Shown here: positions 28,374 through 38,830 of the stretch, in pieces | Layout of the letters: each line of letters starts with the position of its first letter | How positions within the stretch are numbered: position 1 is the first letter of the stretch | From: Aliiglaciecola sp. M165 | GTDB lineage: Bacteria > Pseudomonadota > Gammaproteobacteria > Enterobacterales > Alteromonadaceae | Length of the DNA stretch: 64,000 bases | Assembly: GCF_007197995.1 (NCBI RefSeq) | Contig: NZ_VKKH01000002.1 | Location: forward strand, 496,001-560,000 | Direction: 5' to 3' | Position numbers and translations under genes: made by a program | The notes under the pieces: generated by a model | What the model was told of the DNA's origin: nothing | The model's database searches: none | The model's input: the letters and a program-made list of their open reading frames with translations, nothing else

Positions 28374-29375
28374 ATGCAGATTGGTCAATATACACTCGAC
28401 AATAATCTGATGCTGGCACCCATGGCTGGTGTCACTGATCGGCCTTTTCGACAAATGTGTAAACGTTTAGGTGCTGGGCTTGTAGTATCAGAAATGCTGT
28501 CGTCCAATCCGCGAGTATGGAATACAGACAAATCTAAACAACGCATGAACCACGCTGGTGAATTAGGCATCCGCTCAGTTCAAATTGCTGGGTCAGATCC
28601 AGAACTGATGGCCCAAGCAGCGCAACTTAATGTCAGTAATGGTGCACAAATTATTGACATTAATATGGGTTGCCCAGCAAAAAAAGTGAATAAGAAGATG
28701 GCAGGGTCTGCATTGCTGCAGTACCCAAAACTGGTCGAAGAAATTATCTTCGCGGTAGTCAATGCTGTCGATGTTCCTGTCACGTTGAAGATAAGAACGG
28801 GTTGGGATCAAGACAATCGCAACGGTGTAGACATAGCACAAATTGCTCAAGACAACGGAATTCAGTCTCTAGCAGTTCATGGTCGCACTAAAGCATGTAT
28901 GTACAAAGGCGAAGCTGAATTTGACACTATTGCCCGCATTAAGCAGTCGGTGTCGATTCCAGTGGTAGCCAACGGTGATATCACTTGTGCGGCTAAAGCC
29001 AAACAAGTATTAGAATACACCAAAGCAGATGCGTTGATGATAGGTCGCGGAGCCCAGGGGAACCCTTGGATATTCCGGGAAATATTGCACTTTCTGCAAA
29101 CAGGTGAAACGCTTCCCGCGCCTGAGTTAGGCGAAGTTTGTAGTGTAATGCTCGAACACGTCAGCAATGTTCATCAATTTTATGGTGAATTCATGGGAGC
29201 GCGTATTGCCCGTAAACACGTCGGGTGGTATTTAGCGGATCATGACAAGGATCGTGTGTTTCGTCGCGTATTTAATGCAATAGAAGATGCCCAACAGCAA
29301 CTTGATGAGCTGGAAAGGTATTTTGAACAACTGGCTTCTGGTGAATTGACTCAGTCAATCACACCCGCTGCTTAA
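28374..29375 (+). CDS. dusB: tRNA-dihydrouridine synthase B
   Basis: FMN enzyme that reduces uridines in the tRNA D-loop. 333 residues (E. coli 321). It begins [26 protein letters not shown]. The catalytic cysteine lies in [20 protein letters not shown] (about residue 100), and FMN-binding segments SLAVHGRTK and VVANGDI plus [15 protein letters not shown] follow. It is immediately upstream of fis, the classic gammaproteobacterial operon. Confidence 0.96.
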   Translation: MQIGQYTLDNNLMLAPMAGVTDRPFRQMCKRLGAGLVVSEMLSSNPRVWNTDKSKQRMNHAGELGIRSVQIAGSDPELMAQAAQLNVSNGAQIIDINMGCPAKKVNKKMAGSALLQYPKLVEEIIFAVVNAVDVPVTLKIRTGWDQDNRNGVDIAQIAQDNGIQSLAVHGRTKACMYKGEAEFDTIARIKQSVSIPVVANGDITCAAKAKQVLEYTKADALMIGRGAQGNPWIFREILHFLQTGETLPAPELGEVCSVMLEHVSNVHQFYGEFMGARIARKHVGWYLADHDKDRVFRRVFNAIEDAQQQLDELERYFEQLASGELTQSITPAA

Positions 29376-29397
29376 TTTTTACCAACTAAAGAGCACG

Positions 29398-29697
29398 ATG
29401 TTTATGTTCGATCAAAATGTGACTTCTCCTTTCACCACTACGGTGACTACACCTTCTCAAACTCAAGCGCAAAAGCCTTTGAGAGATTCTGTAAAACAAG
29501 CTGTAAACAAATATCTTAGACAGTTGGACAACACTGACGTAGAAAATGTATATGAGTTGGTATTGGCTGAAGTTGAAGCACCATTACTAGAAGAAATCAT
29601 GACATTCACACGCGGAAACCAAACTCGCGCGGCTATCATGATGGGAATTAACCGTGGTACACTTCGCAAGAAGCTTAAGCAATACGGCATGAACTAA
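29398..29697 (+). CDS. fis: Nucleoid-associated DNA-binding protein Fis
   Basis: 99 residues. The C-terminal half is nearly identical to E. coli Fis: [53 protein letters not shown] and a terminal [10 protein letters not shown], containing the helix-turn-helix. The start may be ATG 29398 or ATG 29404 (MFDQNVTS, closer to E. coli length 98); AAGAG lies before both. Global regulator of growth-rate-dependent transcription and DNA topology. Followed by a strong terminator. Confidence 0.97.
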   Translation: MFMFDQNVTSPFTTTVTTPSQTQAQKPLRDSVKQAVNKYLRQLDNTDVENVYELVLAEVEAPLLEEIMTFTRGNQTRAAIMMGINRGTLRKKLKQYGMN

Positions 29698-29740
29698 AGC
29701 TGAATGTTTTTAGCGCTTATGCAAAAGAACAAATGATTTA

Positions 29741-29766
29741 AAAGAGCACCTCAGGGTGCTCTTTTT
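29741..29766 (+). terminator. Rho-independent terminator after fis
   Basis: AGAGCACC pairs with GGTGCTCT around a four-base loop, followed by a run of T residues. Confidence 0.92.
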
Positions 29767-29838
29767 GTTTTGACCCAACTTGACTGTTTGGTCAACAGTT
29801 GCATAGATAACATTACACACATAAACACGAGTACAAGA

Positions 29839-31410
29839 ATGATTCCTTCAAAACCTATCCGCCGCGCACTGCTGAGTGTCTCTGATAAAACTGGCATCGT
29901 TGAGTTTGCCACAGCACTTACCCGTCAAGGGGTCGATCTGCTGTCAACAGGAGGAACAGCAAAGCTGCTTGCTGACGCCGGATTAGCCGTAACAGAAGTG
30001 TCAGATCACACTGGGCATCCAGAAATTATGGATGGACGGGTAAAAACCTTGCATCCCAAAATTCATGGTGGGATCTTGGCTCGCAGGGGTCAAGATGAAG
30101 ACGTTATGCAAACAAACGACATTCAACCTATCGATTTGGTTGTGGTGAATCTTTATCCTTTTGCTGCAACAGTCGCAAACGAAGATTGTTCATTAGAAGA
30201 TGCCATCGAGAATATAGATATCGGCGGACCAACGATGGTTCGTGCGGCGGCGAAAAACCATAAAGACGTGACAATTGTTGTGAACGCCAAGGATTATGGC
30301 AGAGTTCTTAGTGAAATGGCTGAAAATGAAGGGTCATTGACTTATCAAACGCGATTCGATTTGGCCATCGCTGCATTTGAACATACCGCAGAATATGATG
30401 GCATGATTGCAAATTACTTTGGAACACGCTTGGACAACACCGAAAGCGAATATCCTCGCACCTTCAATATGCAGATGACCAAAAAGCAGGATCTTCGATA
30501 CGGTGAAAACAGTCATCAATCCGCGGCATTTTATGTAGAAAACCATATTCAAGAAGCCTCTGTTGCTACTGCTACACAAATTCAAGGCAAAGCGTTATCG
30601 TTCAATAACATCGCAGATACAGATTCTGCATTGGAATGTGTTAAAGAGTTTAGCGAACCGGCCTGTGTTATCGTCAAGCACGCCAACCCTTGTGGAGTAG
30701 CCTTGGGAGAAAATTTACTCGAAGCATACGATAGGGCTTACAAAACAGACCCAACCTCTGCTTTTGGAGGCATTATCGCGTTTAACCGCGAGTTAGACGC
30801 CAACACAGCACAAGCCATCATCGATCGCCAATTTGTTGAAGTGATCATTGCGCCAAGCGTTAGTCAGGAAGCTGTAGATGTTGTCGCAGCAAAACAGAAT
30901 GTTCGCTTGTTAGCCTGCGGAGAATGGCAAGGTCAGCTTACAGACGGGTTTGATTTTAAGCGCGTCAACGGTGGCCTGCTCGTGCAAGAGCGAGACATCG
31001 GCATGGTTGAAATCGATGATCTAAAGGTAGTGACTAAACGTCAACCCACGGAGCAGCAGCTAAAAGATTTGATGTTTACGTGGAAAGTCGCCAAATATGT
31101 TAAATCAAACGCCATCGTTTATTGCAAAGACAGCATGACAATTGGTGTAGGAGCTGGCCAAATGAGCCGAGTTTATTCTGCTAAAATCGCTGGTATCAAG
31201 GCTGCAGACGAAAATTTAGAAGTGAAAGGGTCGGTAATGGCCTCCGATGCATTCTTTCCATTTAGAGATGGCATCGATGCCGCGGCAGCCGCAGGTATTA
31301 CCGCGGTAATTCAACCAGGCGGCTCAATGCGTGATGAAGAAGTTATCGCTGCTGCTGACGAGCACGACATCGCCATGGTCTTTACCGGGATGCGTCATTT
31401 CCGCCACTAA
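29839..31410 (+). CDS. purH: Bifunctional AICAR transformylase / IMP cyclohydrolase
   Basis: Last two steps of IMP synthesis. 523 residues from the ATG at 29839 ([19 protein letters not shown]); the frame extends 23 codons upstream but the alignment with E. coli PurH (529 aa) favours this start. The N-terminal MGS-like cyclohydrolase domain contains [10 protein letters not shown] and [17 protein letters not shown]. The C-terminal transformylase domain contains [11 protein letters not shown] and [14 protein letters not shown]. It ends [12 protein letters not shown]. purD lies downstream, with a PspB-like gene between them. Confidence 0.96.
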   Translation: MIPSKPIRRALLSVSDKTGIVEFATALTRQGVDLLSTGGTAKLLADAGLAVTEVSDHTGHPEIMDGRVKTLHPKIHGGILARRGQDEDVMQTNDIQPIDLVVVNLYPFAATVANEDCSLEDAIENIDIGGPTMVRAAAKNHKDVTIVVNAKDYGRVLSEMAENEGSLTYQTRFDLAIAAFEHTAEYDGMIANYFGTRLDNTESEYPRTFNMQMTKKQDLRYGENSHQSAAFYVENHIQEASVATATQIQGKALSFNNIADTDSALECVKEFSEPACVIVKHANPCGVALGENLLEAYDRAYKTDPTSAFGGIIAFNRELDANTAQAIIDRQFVEVIIAPSVSQEAVDVVAAKQNVRLLACGEWQGQLTDGFDFKRVNGGLLVQERDIGMVEIDDLKVVTKRQPTEQQLKDLMFTWKVAKYVKSNAIVYCKDSMTIGVGAGQMSRVYSAKIAGIKAADENLEVKGSVMASDAFFPFRDGIDAAAAAGITAVIQPGGSMRDEEVIAAADEHDIAMVFTGMRHFRH

Positions 31411-31440
31411 CACTCTATCTCGATACTAACCGTTTAATAA

Positions 31441-31479
31441 AGACGCTTTTACACATGCTGTGCAAAGGCGTCTTTTTTT
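31441..31479 (+). terminator. Rho-independent terminator after purH
   Basis: AGACGC pairs with GCGTCT over a long imperfect stem (CTTTT/CAAAG region) followed by seven T residues. Confidence 0.8.
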
Positions 31480-31746
31480 AAAAACCTGCAAAGGTTTAAC
31501 TTTGCATTTTTGTGACGTGAATAGTATTTTTGACTAATGATTAGTGGTTGATACACATTCAAAAAACTGAGAATTTATAACCCATTGTTTTTGTGGTGTT
31601 ATTTTCTGGTATTTATCTTGCCCTACTACTGATAGTAAAGCTTTTGATGAGTCGAAGAGGCACATCTTAACGATATAATGAAAAAGAATTCATAGGTTGT
31701 ATACCACCAATTTACCCTACAACCATTAACATACAGGAGAGGTATA

Positions 31747-31995
31747 ATGGACGGCACTATTGCAATATTGGTCGTGTTTGTTTTACCCATAGTGATTTTG
31801 AGCATGATTTTTTCGCATGTTCAAAAATTAAAACAGGTAGAAGCAGACAGTAAAGGGGACTATGAACAAATTGAAAAGCTTGAAAGAGAGCTATCTGCAG
31901 TCAAAGAACGGCTAAATACCCTAGAAGCCATTGTTACAGATGAAAAGTATCAATTGAACCAGGAATTTTCCAAGCTTAAAAGTGCTAACGAATAG
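31747..31995 (+). CDS. PspB-like small membrane protein
   Basis: 82 residues: an N-terminal transmembrane helix (IAILVVFVLPIVILSMIF) followed by a charged coiled coil with ERLNTLEAIVTDEKYQLNQEF. The order of helix, coiled coil and LE(S/A)I(L/V).DE motif resembles PspB of the phage-shock system (74 aa in E. coli). ACAGGAGAGG gives a strong ribosome site. No pspA, pspC or pspF is nearby, so it is either an orphan Psp-type stress sensor or an unrelated look-alike. The 260-base upstream spacer has no other feature I can name and no convincing sigma-54 promoter. Confidence 0.65.
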   Translation: MDGTIAILVVFVLPIVILSMIFSHVQKLKQVEADSKGDYEQIEKLERELSAVKERLNTLEAIVTDEKYQLNQEFSKLKSANE

Positions 31996-32024
31996 GCCTT
32001 ATAAAATATGAAAAATTCGGTAAG

Positions 32025-32049
32025 GCGTGCGATTAATACACGCTTTTTT
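32025..32049 (+). terminator. Terminator after the PspB-like gene
   Basis: A five-base stem GCGTG/CACGC is followed by six T residues, just before purD. It is short but well placed. Confidence 0.6.
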
Positions 32050-32115
32050 GTTTCATTTTCGGTACAATTCTGCGCCATCTAATCCCTCGAAGAATCAAGT
32101 AAAGTTAAGTCATTC

Positions 32116-33399
32116 ATGAATATACTTATTATTGGCGGTGGCGGCCGCGAGCATGCTCTTGCATTTAAAGCAGCACAAAATCCTGCAGTTGACATCGTTT
32201 ACGTTGCGCCGGGCAACGCCGGCACCCAGTCTGAAAACAAACTGCAAAATATCGACATTCAGGCAGAAGATGTAGATGGCTTGCTGACGTTCGCTCAGCA
32301 GCATCAAATTGATTTAACCATTGTTGGGCCAGAAGCACCTCTTGTACTGGGTGTGGTCGATTCATTCGAAAAAGCAGGTTTGAAGATATTTGGGCCTACC
32401 CAAGCAGCCGCGCAACTTGAAGGCTCTAAAGCTTTTACTAAAGACTTCCTTGCACGTCACGCTATCCCGACTGCCGAATATCAAAACTTTACTGAAATCG
32501 ATCCTGCTGTTGCTTATGTGCAAAAAATGGGGGCACCAATTGTCGTAAAAGCAGACGGGTTAGCCGCTGGTAAGGGCGTTATCGTTGCCATGACTGAACA
32601 AGAGGCTGAAGAGGCAATCCGCGATATGCTCGCTGGCAATGCCTTTGGCGAAGCTGGCAGCCGAGTCGTCATTGAAGAGTTTCTAGATGGTGAGGAAGCC
32701 AGCTTTATCGTGATGGTCGATGGCAAAAATGTCCTGCCATTTGCAACAAGCCAAGATCACAAACGGGTTGGTGATGGGGATACTGGCCCGAACACAGGCG
32801 GTATGGGAGCATATTCTCCTGCGCCAGTAGTGACCGATGACATCCATCAACGTGTGATGAAAGAGGTGATCATGCCAACCGTTGAAGGGATGGCTAAAGA
32901 AGGCAATCCCTATTCTGGATTTCTCTATGCCGGCCTGATGATCATGGCTGACGGAACCCCGAAAGTGATTGAATACAATTGCCGATTTGGCGATCCCGAG
33001 ACACAGCCTATCATGCTAAGACTGCGCTCTGATCTAGTTGAATTATGTATGCTGGCCACCGAGCAAAAATTGGATCTCGCCACGATTGATTTCGATCCAC
33101 GCGCGGCTGTTGGTGTGGTACTTGCCGCTGGTGGTTACCCTGGCAGTTATGCAAAAGGAACTGAAATTTTAGGTTTAAAAGAAGCCACTAACACCGAAGG
33201 AAAAGTTTTCCACGCAGGGACAAAATTGATTGATGGGAAAGTCACTACTAATGGTGGTAGGGTGCTGTGTGCTACTGCAATGGGCGATTCAGTCACCTCA
33301 GCACAGAAAAACGCCTACTCCCTCGCAAAACATATTCATTGGGATGGAATGTTTTACCGAAACGATATTGCCTATCGAGCGATTGCCCGAGAAAAATAA
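32116..33399 (+). CDS. purD: Phosphoribosylamine-glycine ligase
   Basis: Second step of purine synthesis: phosphoribosylamine, glycine and ATP to GAR. 427 residues (E. coli 429). It starts MNILIIGGGGREHALAFKAA. The ATP-grasp domain has APIVVKADGLAAGKGVIVA (about 140) and DGDTGPNTGGMGAYSPAPV, then VIEYNCRFGDPETQPIM with metal ligands. Often adjacent to purH; here a small gene and two terminators lie between, so they are probably transcribed separately. Confidence 0.96.
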   Translation: MNILIIGGGGREHALAFKAAQNPAVDIVYVAPGNAGTQSENKLQNIDIQAEDVDGLLTFAQQHQIDLTIVGPEAPLVLGVVDSFEKAGLKIFGPTQAAAQLEGSKAFTKDFLARHAIPTAEYQNFTEIDPAVAYVQKMGAPIVVKADGLAAGKGVIVAMTEQEAEEAIRDMLAGNAFGEAGSRVVIEEFLDGEEASFIVMVDGKNVLPFATSQDHKRVGDGDTGPNTGGMGAYSPAPVVTDDIHQRVMKEVIMPTVEGMAKEGNPYSGFLYAGLMIMADGTPKVIEYNCRFGDPETQPIMLRLRSDLVELCMLATEQKLDLATIDFDPRAAVGVVLAAGGYPGSYAKGTEILGLKEATNTEGKVFHAGTKLIDGKVTTNGGRVLCATAMGDSVTSAQKNAYSLAKHIHWDGMFYRNDIAYRAIAREK

Positions 33400-33411
33400 A
33401 CGGAATTTCAA

Positions 33412-33445
33412 GGTACTAGCTTACCCTAGTGCCTGCTTTCCTTTT
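33412..33445 (+). terminator. Possible terminator after purD
   Basis: GGTACTAG pairs with CTAGTGCC (one G-T pair) across a six-base loop, followed by a pyrimidine-rich stretch ending in five T residues. Confidence 0.45.
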
Positions 33446-33596
33446 TACCTGCCACTTATACCTATAAGGTGTTTTATACTTTAGACTAATTGCGAAACCT
33501 GCTAAATTGGATATTCTTTGTATATAAAATGACCCGTATTGTGTCGTGCAGAATAGCGTTTCCGATGGTTTTTCAATGCTCTAAGGTGATAAAAAT

Positions 33597-35564
33597 ATGC
33601 GTCAATGGCTAGCGAGTCAGCTTCCAAAACTCACTCTTGTCCCAGTTGTTCTTCTATTTTTAGTTGTAATTATTGATTTGGTTATCTCTTTAAGCATTCT
33701 TAAAGACTCCGAGTTTACGGATAATGCAGCGATGCTCGCCGAAAAAACCAGTGCGTTGGTTCACGAGATGCAAAAAGAGCGGGGAATGTCAGCTGGCTAT
33801 ATTGGCTCTCAAGGTCAAAAATTTGTCGCACAAATTAAACAACAACGTCAGCTTACGGATAATCGGCAAAAAGCCTTGTTTCAAGCCGTTGAAGAGCTTG
33901 ATTTGAATGCACAAACACTTCAAGCATTAAACACTTTAAAAACACGTATGAATCAAATGGCGTCGATACGTTCTGGTGTAGACTCCTTGAACTTACCGCT
34001 AGAGAGAGTATTGTCGTATTACACGCAAAACAATGCAGTTTTACTAGATCTTAATGGAGAACTGGGTGGGCAAATTGATGCAGCGGATTCAAGTAAACGC
34101 TTTCAGGCCCTATACAATCTGGCCTACGCTAAAGAACAAGCAGGTATTGAAAGAGCAGTACTTAGCAACGTTTTTGCCCGGGACGCCTTTACTCCTCAGC
34201 TTTTCGTTCGATTTGTACAGCTAAAAACCAAACAACAAACATTTTTACAGGTCGCACAAAGTGCGGCGGATGAAAAATTCGAAAGTTCACTCACGGCTTT
34301 TATGTCATCCCCTGAGCAAAAAGAAGTAGAAAAATATCGTCAAATCGCCACTGATGCAGAAGGCTCCCTTGGTCAATCTGCTGAACAATGGTTTGCTGCA
34401 TCGACCGCACGAATCAATAAACTTAAACAAACCGAAGAGACATTACTGACGCAAATTATAACCTTTGCGCAGCAAAGCCACTCTTGGACGCTGGTTATAG
34501 TGGCACTTGAAATCGTATTACTTGTCATTGTGCTAGCCGTTGCGTACCTGGTTTATTCGACAATTCGAATACGCGCGCGCCAAGCAGCAGACATTAAGCG
34601 GGTCATGACAGCAGTCGACCAAGACAAAGATCTGACCCAGACTGTGCAAATCATTAGCCAAGACGAACTGGGCGAGATTGCACGACTAATCAATGTCACA
34701 TTCGAACACGTCAAACAGGACTTTACACAATTTCTTGACGACGCTAGCGTGATTGCCTCAAGCAGTCATCAAACCGCATCCGCGGTTGAGCAAAGTAAAG
34801 CGAACCTTATTCAATTAGAGGATGATATTACAAGTATAGCCGGAGCAATTGAACAGCTCGGCGCTAGTATCGTTCAGGTTGTTGAAAACGTCAGAGCGGT
34901 TTCCGACAATGCCTCCAAAGCCGCGGGTCAATCACAGGTAGGTGAAAAAGCGGTGAAAGTAGCAGTGGCTGGCATAGAAAATACTGCGACCGAGATTGCC
35001 AACGTTGGGTCGACTATCGAACAACTTAATGACAAGGTGAGTGATATTCTCAACATGGTCGATGTGATCAAATCCGTTGCTGAACAAACTAATCTACTCG
35101 CATTAAATGCGGCCATTGAAGCTGCCCGAGCAGGGGAACAAGGAAGAGGGTTTGCGGTCGTTGCAGATGAAGTAAGATCCCTTGCGCAGCGCACACAGTC
35201 ATCTACTAAAGAAATATCAAATGTTGTGGACGTGTTACGCACTAACTCTCAATCGGCGTTTGATAGCATTGCTGCAAGTGATGCCAAAGCGAAAGATGCG
35301 GTTTCCCAAGCAAACGATGTCACTTTAGCGTTGGGAGCAATTGTGTCAGAAATTGCCTTAGTAGATAGATCAACAGAGTCCGTGAAAGTTGCCACTACCG
35401 AGCAAGGTGATGTGGTAAAAAGCATCAATCGAAATATCAATAGTATCGACCAACAAGCCCACGAAAACGTTGTAGGTGCTGAGCAAATAGCATCTGCGAG
35501 CCACCAGCTATCTGAGGTGGCGGACCAGATGCAGACCAGATTGCAGCGTTATAAAGTTTCTTAA
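33597..35564 (+). CDS. Methyl-accepting chemotaxis protein with periplasmic NIT (nitrate/nitrite-sensing) domain
   Basis: 655 residues. Transmembrane helix at about 13-35, then a helical periplasmic domain whose start, [21 protein letters not shown], is the hallmark of the NIT domain. A second helix lies at about 298-322 ([17 protein letters not shown]), followed by a HAMP-like region ending in [12 protein letters not shown]. The MCP signalling domain carries the tip [20 protein letters not shown] and [18 protein letters not shown] domains are proposed to bind nitrate or nitrite. Monocistronic, convergent with the exonuclease gene. Confidence 0.92.
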   Translation: MRQWLASQLPKLTLVPVVLLFLVVIIDLVISLSILKDSEFTDNAAMLAEKTSALVHEMQKERGMSAGYIGSQGQKFVAQIKQQRQLTDNRQKALFQAVEELDLNAQTLQALNTLKTRMNQMASIRSGVDSLNLPLERVLSYYTQNNAVLLDLNGELGGQIDAADSSKRFQALYNLAYAKEQAGIERAVLSNVFARDAFTPQLFVRFVQLKTKQQTFLQVAQSAADEKFESSLTAFMSSPEQKEVEKYRQIATDAEGSLGQSAEQWFAASTARINKLKQTEETLLTQIITFAQQSHSWTLVIVALEIVLLVIVLAVAYLVYSTIRIRARQAADIKRVMTAVDQDKDLTQTVQIISQDELGEIARLINVTFEHVKQDFTQFLDDASVIASSSHQTASAVEQSKANLIQLEDDITSIAGAIEQLGASIVQVVENVRAVSDNASKAAGQSQVGEKAVKVAVAGIENTATEIANVGSTIEQLNDKVSDILNMVDVIKSVAEQTNLLALNAAIEAARAGEQGRGFAVVADEVRSLAQRTQSSTKEISNVVDVLRTNSQSAFDSIAASDAKAKDAVSQANDVTLALGAIVSEIALVDRSTESVKVATTEQGDVVKSINRNINSIDQQAHENVVGAEQIASASHQLSEVADQMQTRLQRYKVS

Positions 35565-35567
35565 CAT

Positions 35568-35583
35568 AACCCCAATTCGGGTT
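35568..35583. terminator. Short hairpin between convergent genes
   Basis: AACCC and GGGTT form a small stem between the chemoreceptor and exonuclease stops. It resembles the hairpins at 6845 and about 7588. Terminator function is uncertain. Confidence 0.35.
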
Positions 35584-35590
35584 AACATAT

Positions 35591-36187
35591 CTATTGAGCC
35601 AGGTGTATCAAGCTAAGTTGCCCAGTCGCTAACCAATGATTGATTGCCATCACTGTGCTGCGCACATCAAACAATGCATTGTGCTGATGCCCTTGCAGAT
35701 CAAGCCTATGGAATTTCGCGAGATTGCCACTAGATTGATCGCATCCGCTAACATTTAACTTTTTAGCGATGCGTTGTAAATTTGCAAAACCACTAGCAAA
35801 ATCGGGCACGGCGATATTATTCAATGCGCAGTTTTCATCCAGTACACTCATGTCATCGCCCCAAGAAAAGGTTCTGAGTGAGCCTTTGTGACAAAAATCA
35901 TGGAACAGACTTATTGCCGACGAAAAATCGACACCCATTTCATCAACAATTTTTTGAGTAATTCCGGTCAACTGAACAATATATTCACTCAAATCGGAGT
36001 TGAATTTTGGACAGACAACTTCGTTAAAAGTGGCCGCAATAGTTGCCTTGTCATGTTCGAATCGAAGCTTTACTGCGGCCAGTTGTATAATTTCGCGATG
36101 CTCCCAATCCTGCGACCAATTGCGTGCTTTGGAACCTTCCCAGGCGGTAAACTCGGTATCAAACAATACACACTCGAAGACTTGCAT
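35591..36187 (-). CDS. DEDDh-type 3'-5' exonuclease-like protein
   Basis: 198 residues from the ATG at 36185-36187. First catalytic pair in CVLFDTEFTAWEG (DxE near residue 10), second Asp in TFSWGDDMSVLDENC (about 110), and the final His/Asp pair in GHQHNALFDVRSTV (about 175). This is the RNase T / DnaQ-like DEDDh arrangement. The close relatives I recall are uncharacterised exonuclease-family proteins, so the substrate (RNA or DNA) cannot be stated. Confidence 0.83.
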   Translation of the reverse strand: MQVFECVLFDTEFTAWEGSKARNWSQDWEHREIIQLAAVKLRFEHDKATIAATFNEVVCPKFNSDLSEYIVQLTGITQKIVDEMGVDFSSAISLFHDFCHKGSLRTFSWGDDMSVLDENCALNNIAVPDFASGFANLQRIAKKLNVSGCDQSSGNLAKFHRLDLQGHQHNALFDVRSTVMAINHWLATGQLSLIHLAQ

Positions 36188-36289
36188 CAAATTAGGAACG
36201 GAATATAGTTAATGTGGGTATCCTTATAATGTCTGAGTGTGGGTTAATGTCAAATACCCTTTAACGAATCATGGAAAAGCGAAAATAAT

Positions 36290-36718
36290 ATGTGGGAGCA
36301 GTTACTGGTTGGTGCCGTCGTCATTACCCTTACAATTATTGTGCAGGTTGTGTTTCTTGGCACTTTGGCGTCTGTTTTTGGCAAGGTAAAACGTTGGGTC
36401 ACACAAGGCCTGCCGCTAATTAAAAATGTCACCATTATGGTGATCGCCGTTCTTTGGCTAGTAGTAGGGATCACCATAAACACTTGGATTTGGGCCTTCA
36501 TGTTCTTATTGATAGGCGAATTCTCAACCATGGAAAACGCCCTTTATTTCGCCATTACGTCTTTTACCACCCTCGGATATGGTGATTTATTATTGAGCGA
36601 CCAATGGCGAATTTTGGGCTCACTCAGCGCCGTCAATGGTTTGATTGTTTTTGGATTGAATACGGCATTTCTAGTCGAATTAATGATTGCCACTTGGGGT
36701 AGGTCGAAACGTAGATAA
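36290..36718 (+). CDS. Two-helix potassium channel family protein
   Basis: 142 residues with about four hydrophobic segments. The pore loop has the K+ selectivity filter in ITSFTTLGYGDLLLSDQWR (TLGYGD, about residue 97-102), followed by a last helix (SLSAVNGLIVFGLNTAFLVELMI). There is no cytoplasmic RCK/TrkA_N domain, so gating is unknown. The C-terminus is short and basic (WGRSKRR). Relatives are annotated as Ion_trans_2 proteins. Confidence 0.85.
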   Translation: MWEQLLVGAVVITLTIIVQVVFLGTLASVFGKVKRWVTQGLPLIKNVTIMVIAVLWLVVGITINTWIWAFMFLLIGEFSTMENALYFAITSFTTLGYGDLLLSDQWRILGSLSAVNGLIVFGLNTAFLVELMIATWGRSKRR

Positions 36719-36773
36719 AATGCGGGCGAATATGTTGTGGTGCCCAAAGGGTGTTGGCATACAGCGCAAACTC

Positions 36774-36798
36774 ACGTTAAAACCAGAACGTTTTTTTT
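36774..36798 (+). terminator. Possible terminator after the channel gene
   Basis: A five-base stem ACGTT/AACGT is followed by eight T residues, about 55 bases after the stop. Short stem, so low certainty. Confidence 0.4.
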
Positions 36799-36935
36799 AA
36801 CTCCTGGCGAAGGTACCCTCAACGCAACTAAGCCCGGATAAGTTAATTTGACTCCATCGAACAGTTCGCAAATCACTTGACCATTGTCATCCGCTTGCTT
36901 ATAACTAGTGCTCTTTTTGCCTAATAGCGTCCATT

Positions 36936-37838
36936 ATGTCTGTAAAACATCCGATTATTGCGATTACTGGTTCATCGGGAGCCGGAACCACTACGACTAC
37001 GAATGCGATACGACATATCTTTCGCAACCTTAAGATTACTGCCGCCTCAGTTGCTGGAGACAGCTTCCACCGTTTTACCCGTCCAGAAATGGAAGTAGAA
37101 ATCCGTAAAGCCCAGGAACAAGGCCGCCACATTAGCTATTTTGGACCCAAAGCCAACGATTTTTTAATGTTAGAAAAATTGTTTGCGCAATATGGAGAGA
37201 CGGGCACCGGACAGCATCGACAATATCTGCATACATTCGATGAAGCTGTTCCCTTCAATCAAATGCCGGGCACTTTTACTCCTTGGCAAGATTTACCCCA
37301 AACCACTGACTTGCTGTTCTATGAAGGATTACACGGCGGCGTGACAACCGCTGATGTCGATGTGGCAAAACATGTAGATTTGCTTGTAGGCATGGTGCCC
37401 ATTGTGAATCTTGAATGGATCCAGAAAATCATTCGTGACACCACTGACAGGGGACATACCCGAGAAGCAGTAATGAGCAGTATTGTGCGCAGTTTAGAAG
37501 ACTATTTTCATTACATCACGCCACAGTTTTCGAATACTCATGTCAACTTTCAACGCGTACCTACAGTTGACACCTCTAACCCTTTTAGCGCGCGTGAAAT
37601 TCCCACACAAGACGAGAGTTTCGTCGTGGTGAGATTTCGCCGTGAAATGAAAAATGTCGATTTCCCCTACTTGCTAAAAATGATTGACGGGGCCTTTATG
37701 TCGAGGATCAATACCTTGGTTGTTCCAGGTGGAAAAATGGGTCTGGCAATGGAACTCATTTTGTCTCCACTGATAGAAGATCTGATGTCGCGCAAACGTA
37801 AAGCAGGATTCCAACTCGATTGGGTAGAGCAAAAATAG
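36936..37838 (+). CDS. prkB: Phosphoribulokinase (PrkB-like)
   Basis: 300 residues. Walker A GSSGAGTTTTT at about 12-22, then VAGDSFHRFTRPEMEVEIRKAQEQG and ISYFGPKANDFLMLEKLF, characteristic of the class I bacterial phosphoribulokinase family. In the Calvin cycle this enzyme phosphorylates ribulose-5-phosphate. No RuBisCO genes are present, and E. coli and many heterotrophs keep a prkB copy of unclear role, so autotrophy should not be inferred. The ribosome site is weak. It precedes a tight group of four small genes by 23 bases. Confidence 0.9.
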   Translation: MSVKHPIIAITGSSGAGTTTTTNAIRHIFRNLKITAASVAGDSFHRFTRPEMEVEIRKAQEQGRHISYFGPKANDFLMLEKLFAQYGETGTGQHRQYLHTFDEAVPFNQMPGTFTPWQDLPQTTDLLFYEGLHGGVTTADVDVAKHVDLLVGMVPIVNLEWIQKIIRDTTDRGHTREAVMSSIVRSLEDYFHYITPQFSNTHVNFQRVPTVDTSNPFSAREIPTQDESFVVVRFRREMKNVDFPYLLKMIDGAFMSRINTLVVPGGKMGLAMELILSPLIEDLMSRKRKAGFQLDWVEQK

Positions 37839-37861
37839 CGGCGAATTAGAGGGCGAACCGA

Positions 37862-38830
37862 ATGCTTAGATGGGGGCTCATTGGCTGCGGTGACGTTTCT
37901 GAAAAGAAAAGCGGACCTGCCTACCACCAAGTTGAAGGTTTCGAGTTGTACGCAGTAAGTGCTCGCTCACCTGGTAAAGCAGAAGATTATGCGAAACGTC
38001 ATCAAATTCCATGTTTCTACAACGACGCTATTAAGCTCATCAACGATCCCAAAGTCGACGCTGTATACATAGCTACACCGCCCGACAGTCATTTATCATT
38101 AGCCTTAGACGTCGCTAAAGCGGGGAAGATTTGTTGTATTGAAAAGCCCATGGCGGTCAATTTTTCCGAATGTCAGCAAATTCTCAAGGCGTTTGAGCCA
38201 ACACATTTACCTTGTTTTGTGGCTTATTACCGGCGCTGCCTGCCTGGATTTAAACAGATTAAATCTTGGCTTGATGATGGTCTAATCGGTCGTGTAAGCC
38301 ATGTAAACTGGCAATACTCACGGGCGCCTTCTGAGCTTGACAAAAGTTGTACGCCAAATTGGCGCACACAACACGCCATTGCACCAGGTGGATATTTTGA
38401 CGACCTAGCCAGTCACGGTATCGATATACTAACATTTTTGCTCGGCCCGATAGTTTCAGCAAAGGGTATGACGACCAATATTTTGGGGCTCTATTCTTCT
38501 GCTGACGCAGTAGTGGCAAATTGGTTATTTGAAAATGGTGCGACAGGAGTTGGCGCATGGCACTTTGCGACTGAGCTGTATCAAGACAAAGTTCAAATTC
38601 TAGGCGATAAGGGCCACATTGAATTTGGTGTTTTTGCTGAGACACCGGCCAAACTGGTATCTAAAGCTGGCACGATTGAATGTGTCATGCCTAAACCTGA
38701 TCCTATCCAAGGCCCATTTGTACAAGCCATAGCAGATCATCTCAACCATGGTATTCAACATCCAAGCACTGCGTTTTCTGCAGCCCACACTAGTTGGGTC
38801 ATGGATCACATTTTAGGGACCCTGGCATGA
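37862..38830 (+). CDS. Gfo/Idh/MocA-family oxidoreductase
   Basis: 322 residues. The N-terminal Rossmann domain begins MLRWGLIGCGDVSEKKSGPA with the GxGxxx nucleotide loop; VDAVYIATPPDSHLSLALD and the catalytic-loop lysine in CIEKPMAVNFSEC follow. C-terminal alpha/beta domain with GGYFDDLASHGIDIL. NAD(P)-dependent sugar or inositol-like dehydrogenase by family; substrate unknown. Its stop overlaps the next start (ATGA), so it is cotranscribed with the acetyltransferase. Confidence 0.88.
   Translation: MLRWGLIGCGDVSEKKSGPAYHQVEGFELYAVSARSPGKAEDYAKRHQIPCFYNDAIKLINDPKVDAVYIATPPDSHLSLALDVAKAGKICCIEKPMAVNFSECQQILKAFEPTHLPCFVAYYRRCLPGFKQIKSWLDDGLIGRVSHVNWQYSRAPSELDKSCTPNWRTQHAIAPGGYFDDLASHGIDILTFLLGPIVSAKGMTTNILGLYSSADAVVANWLFENGATGVGAWHFATELYQDKVQILGDKGHIEFGVFAETPAKLVSKAGTIECVMPKPDPIQGPFVQAIADHLNHGIQHPSTAFSAAHTSWVMDHILGTLA

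Noticed and set aside
31478-31746. Sigma-54 promoter before the PspB-like gene
   Set aside because: No sequence close enough to the GG-N10-GC core with the proper flanks could be found by eye.
36936-37838. Evidence for a Calvin cycle
   Set aside because: Only a PrkB-type kinase is present; no RuBisCO or other cycle genes are nearby, and heterotrophs commonly carry prkB.
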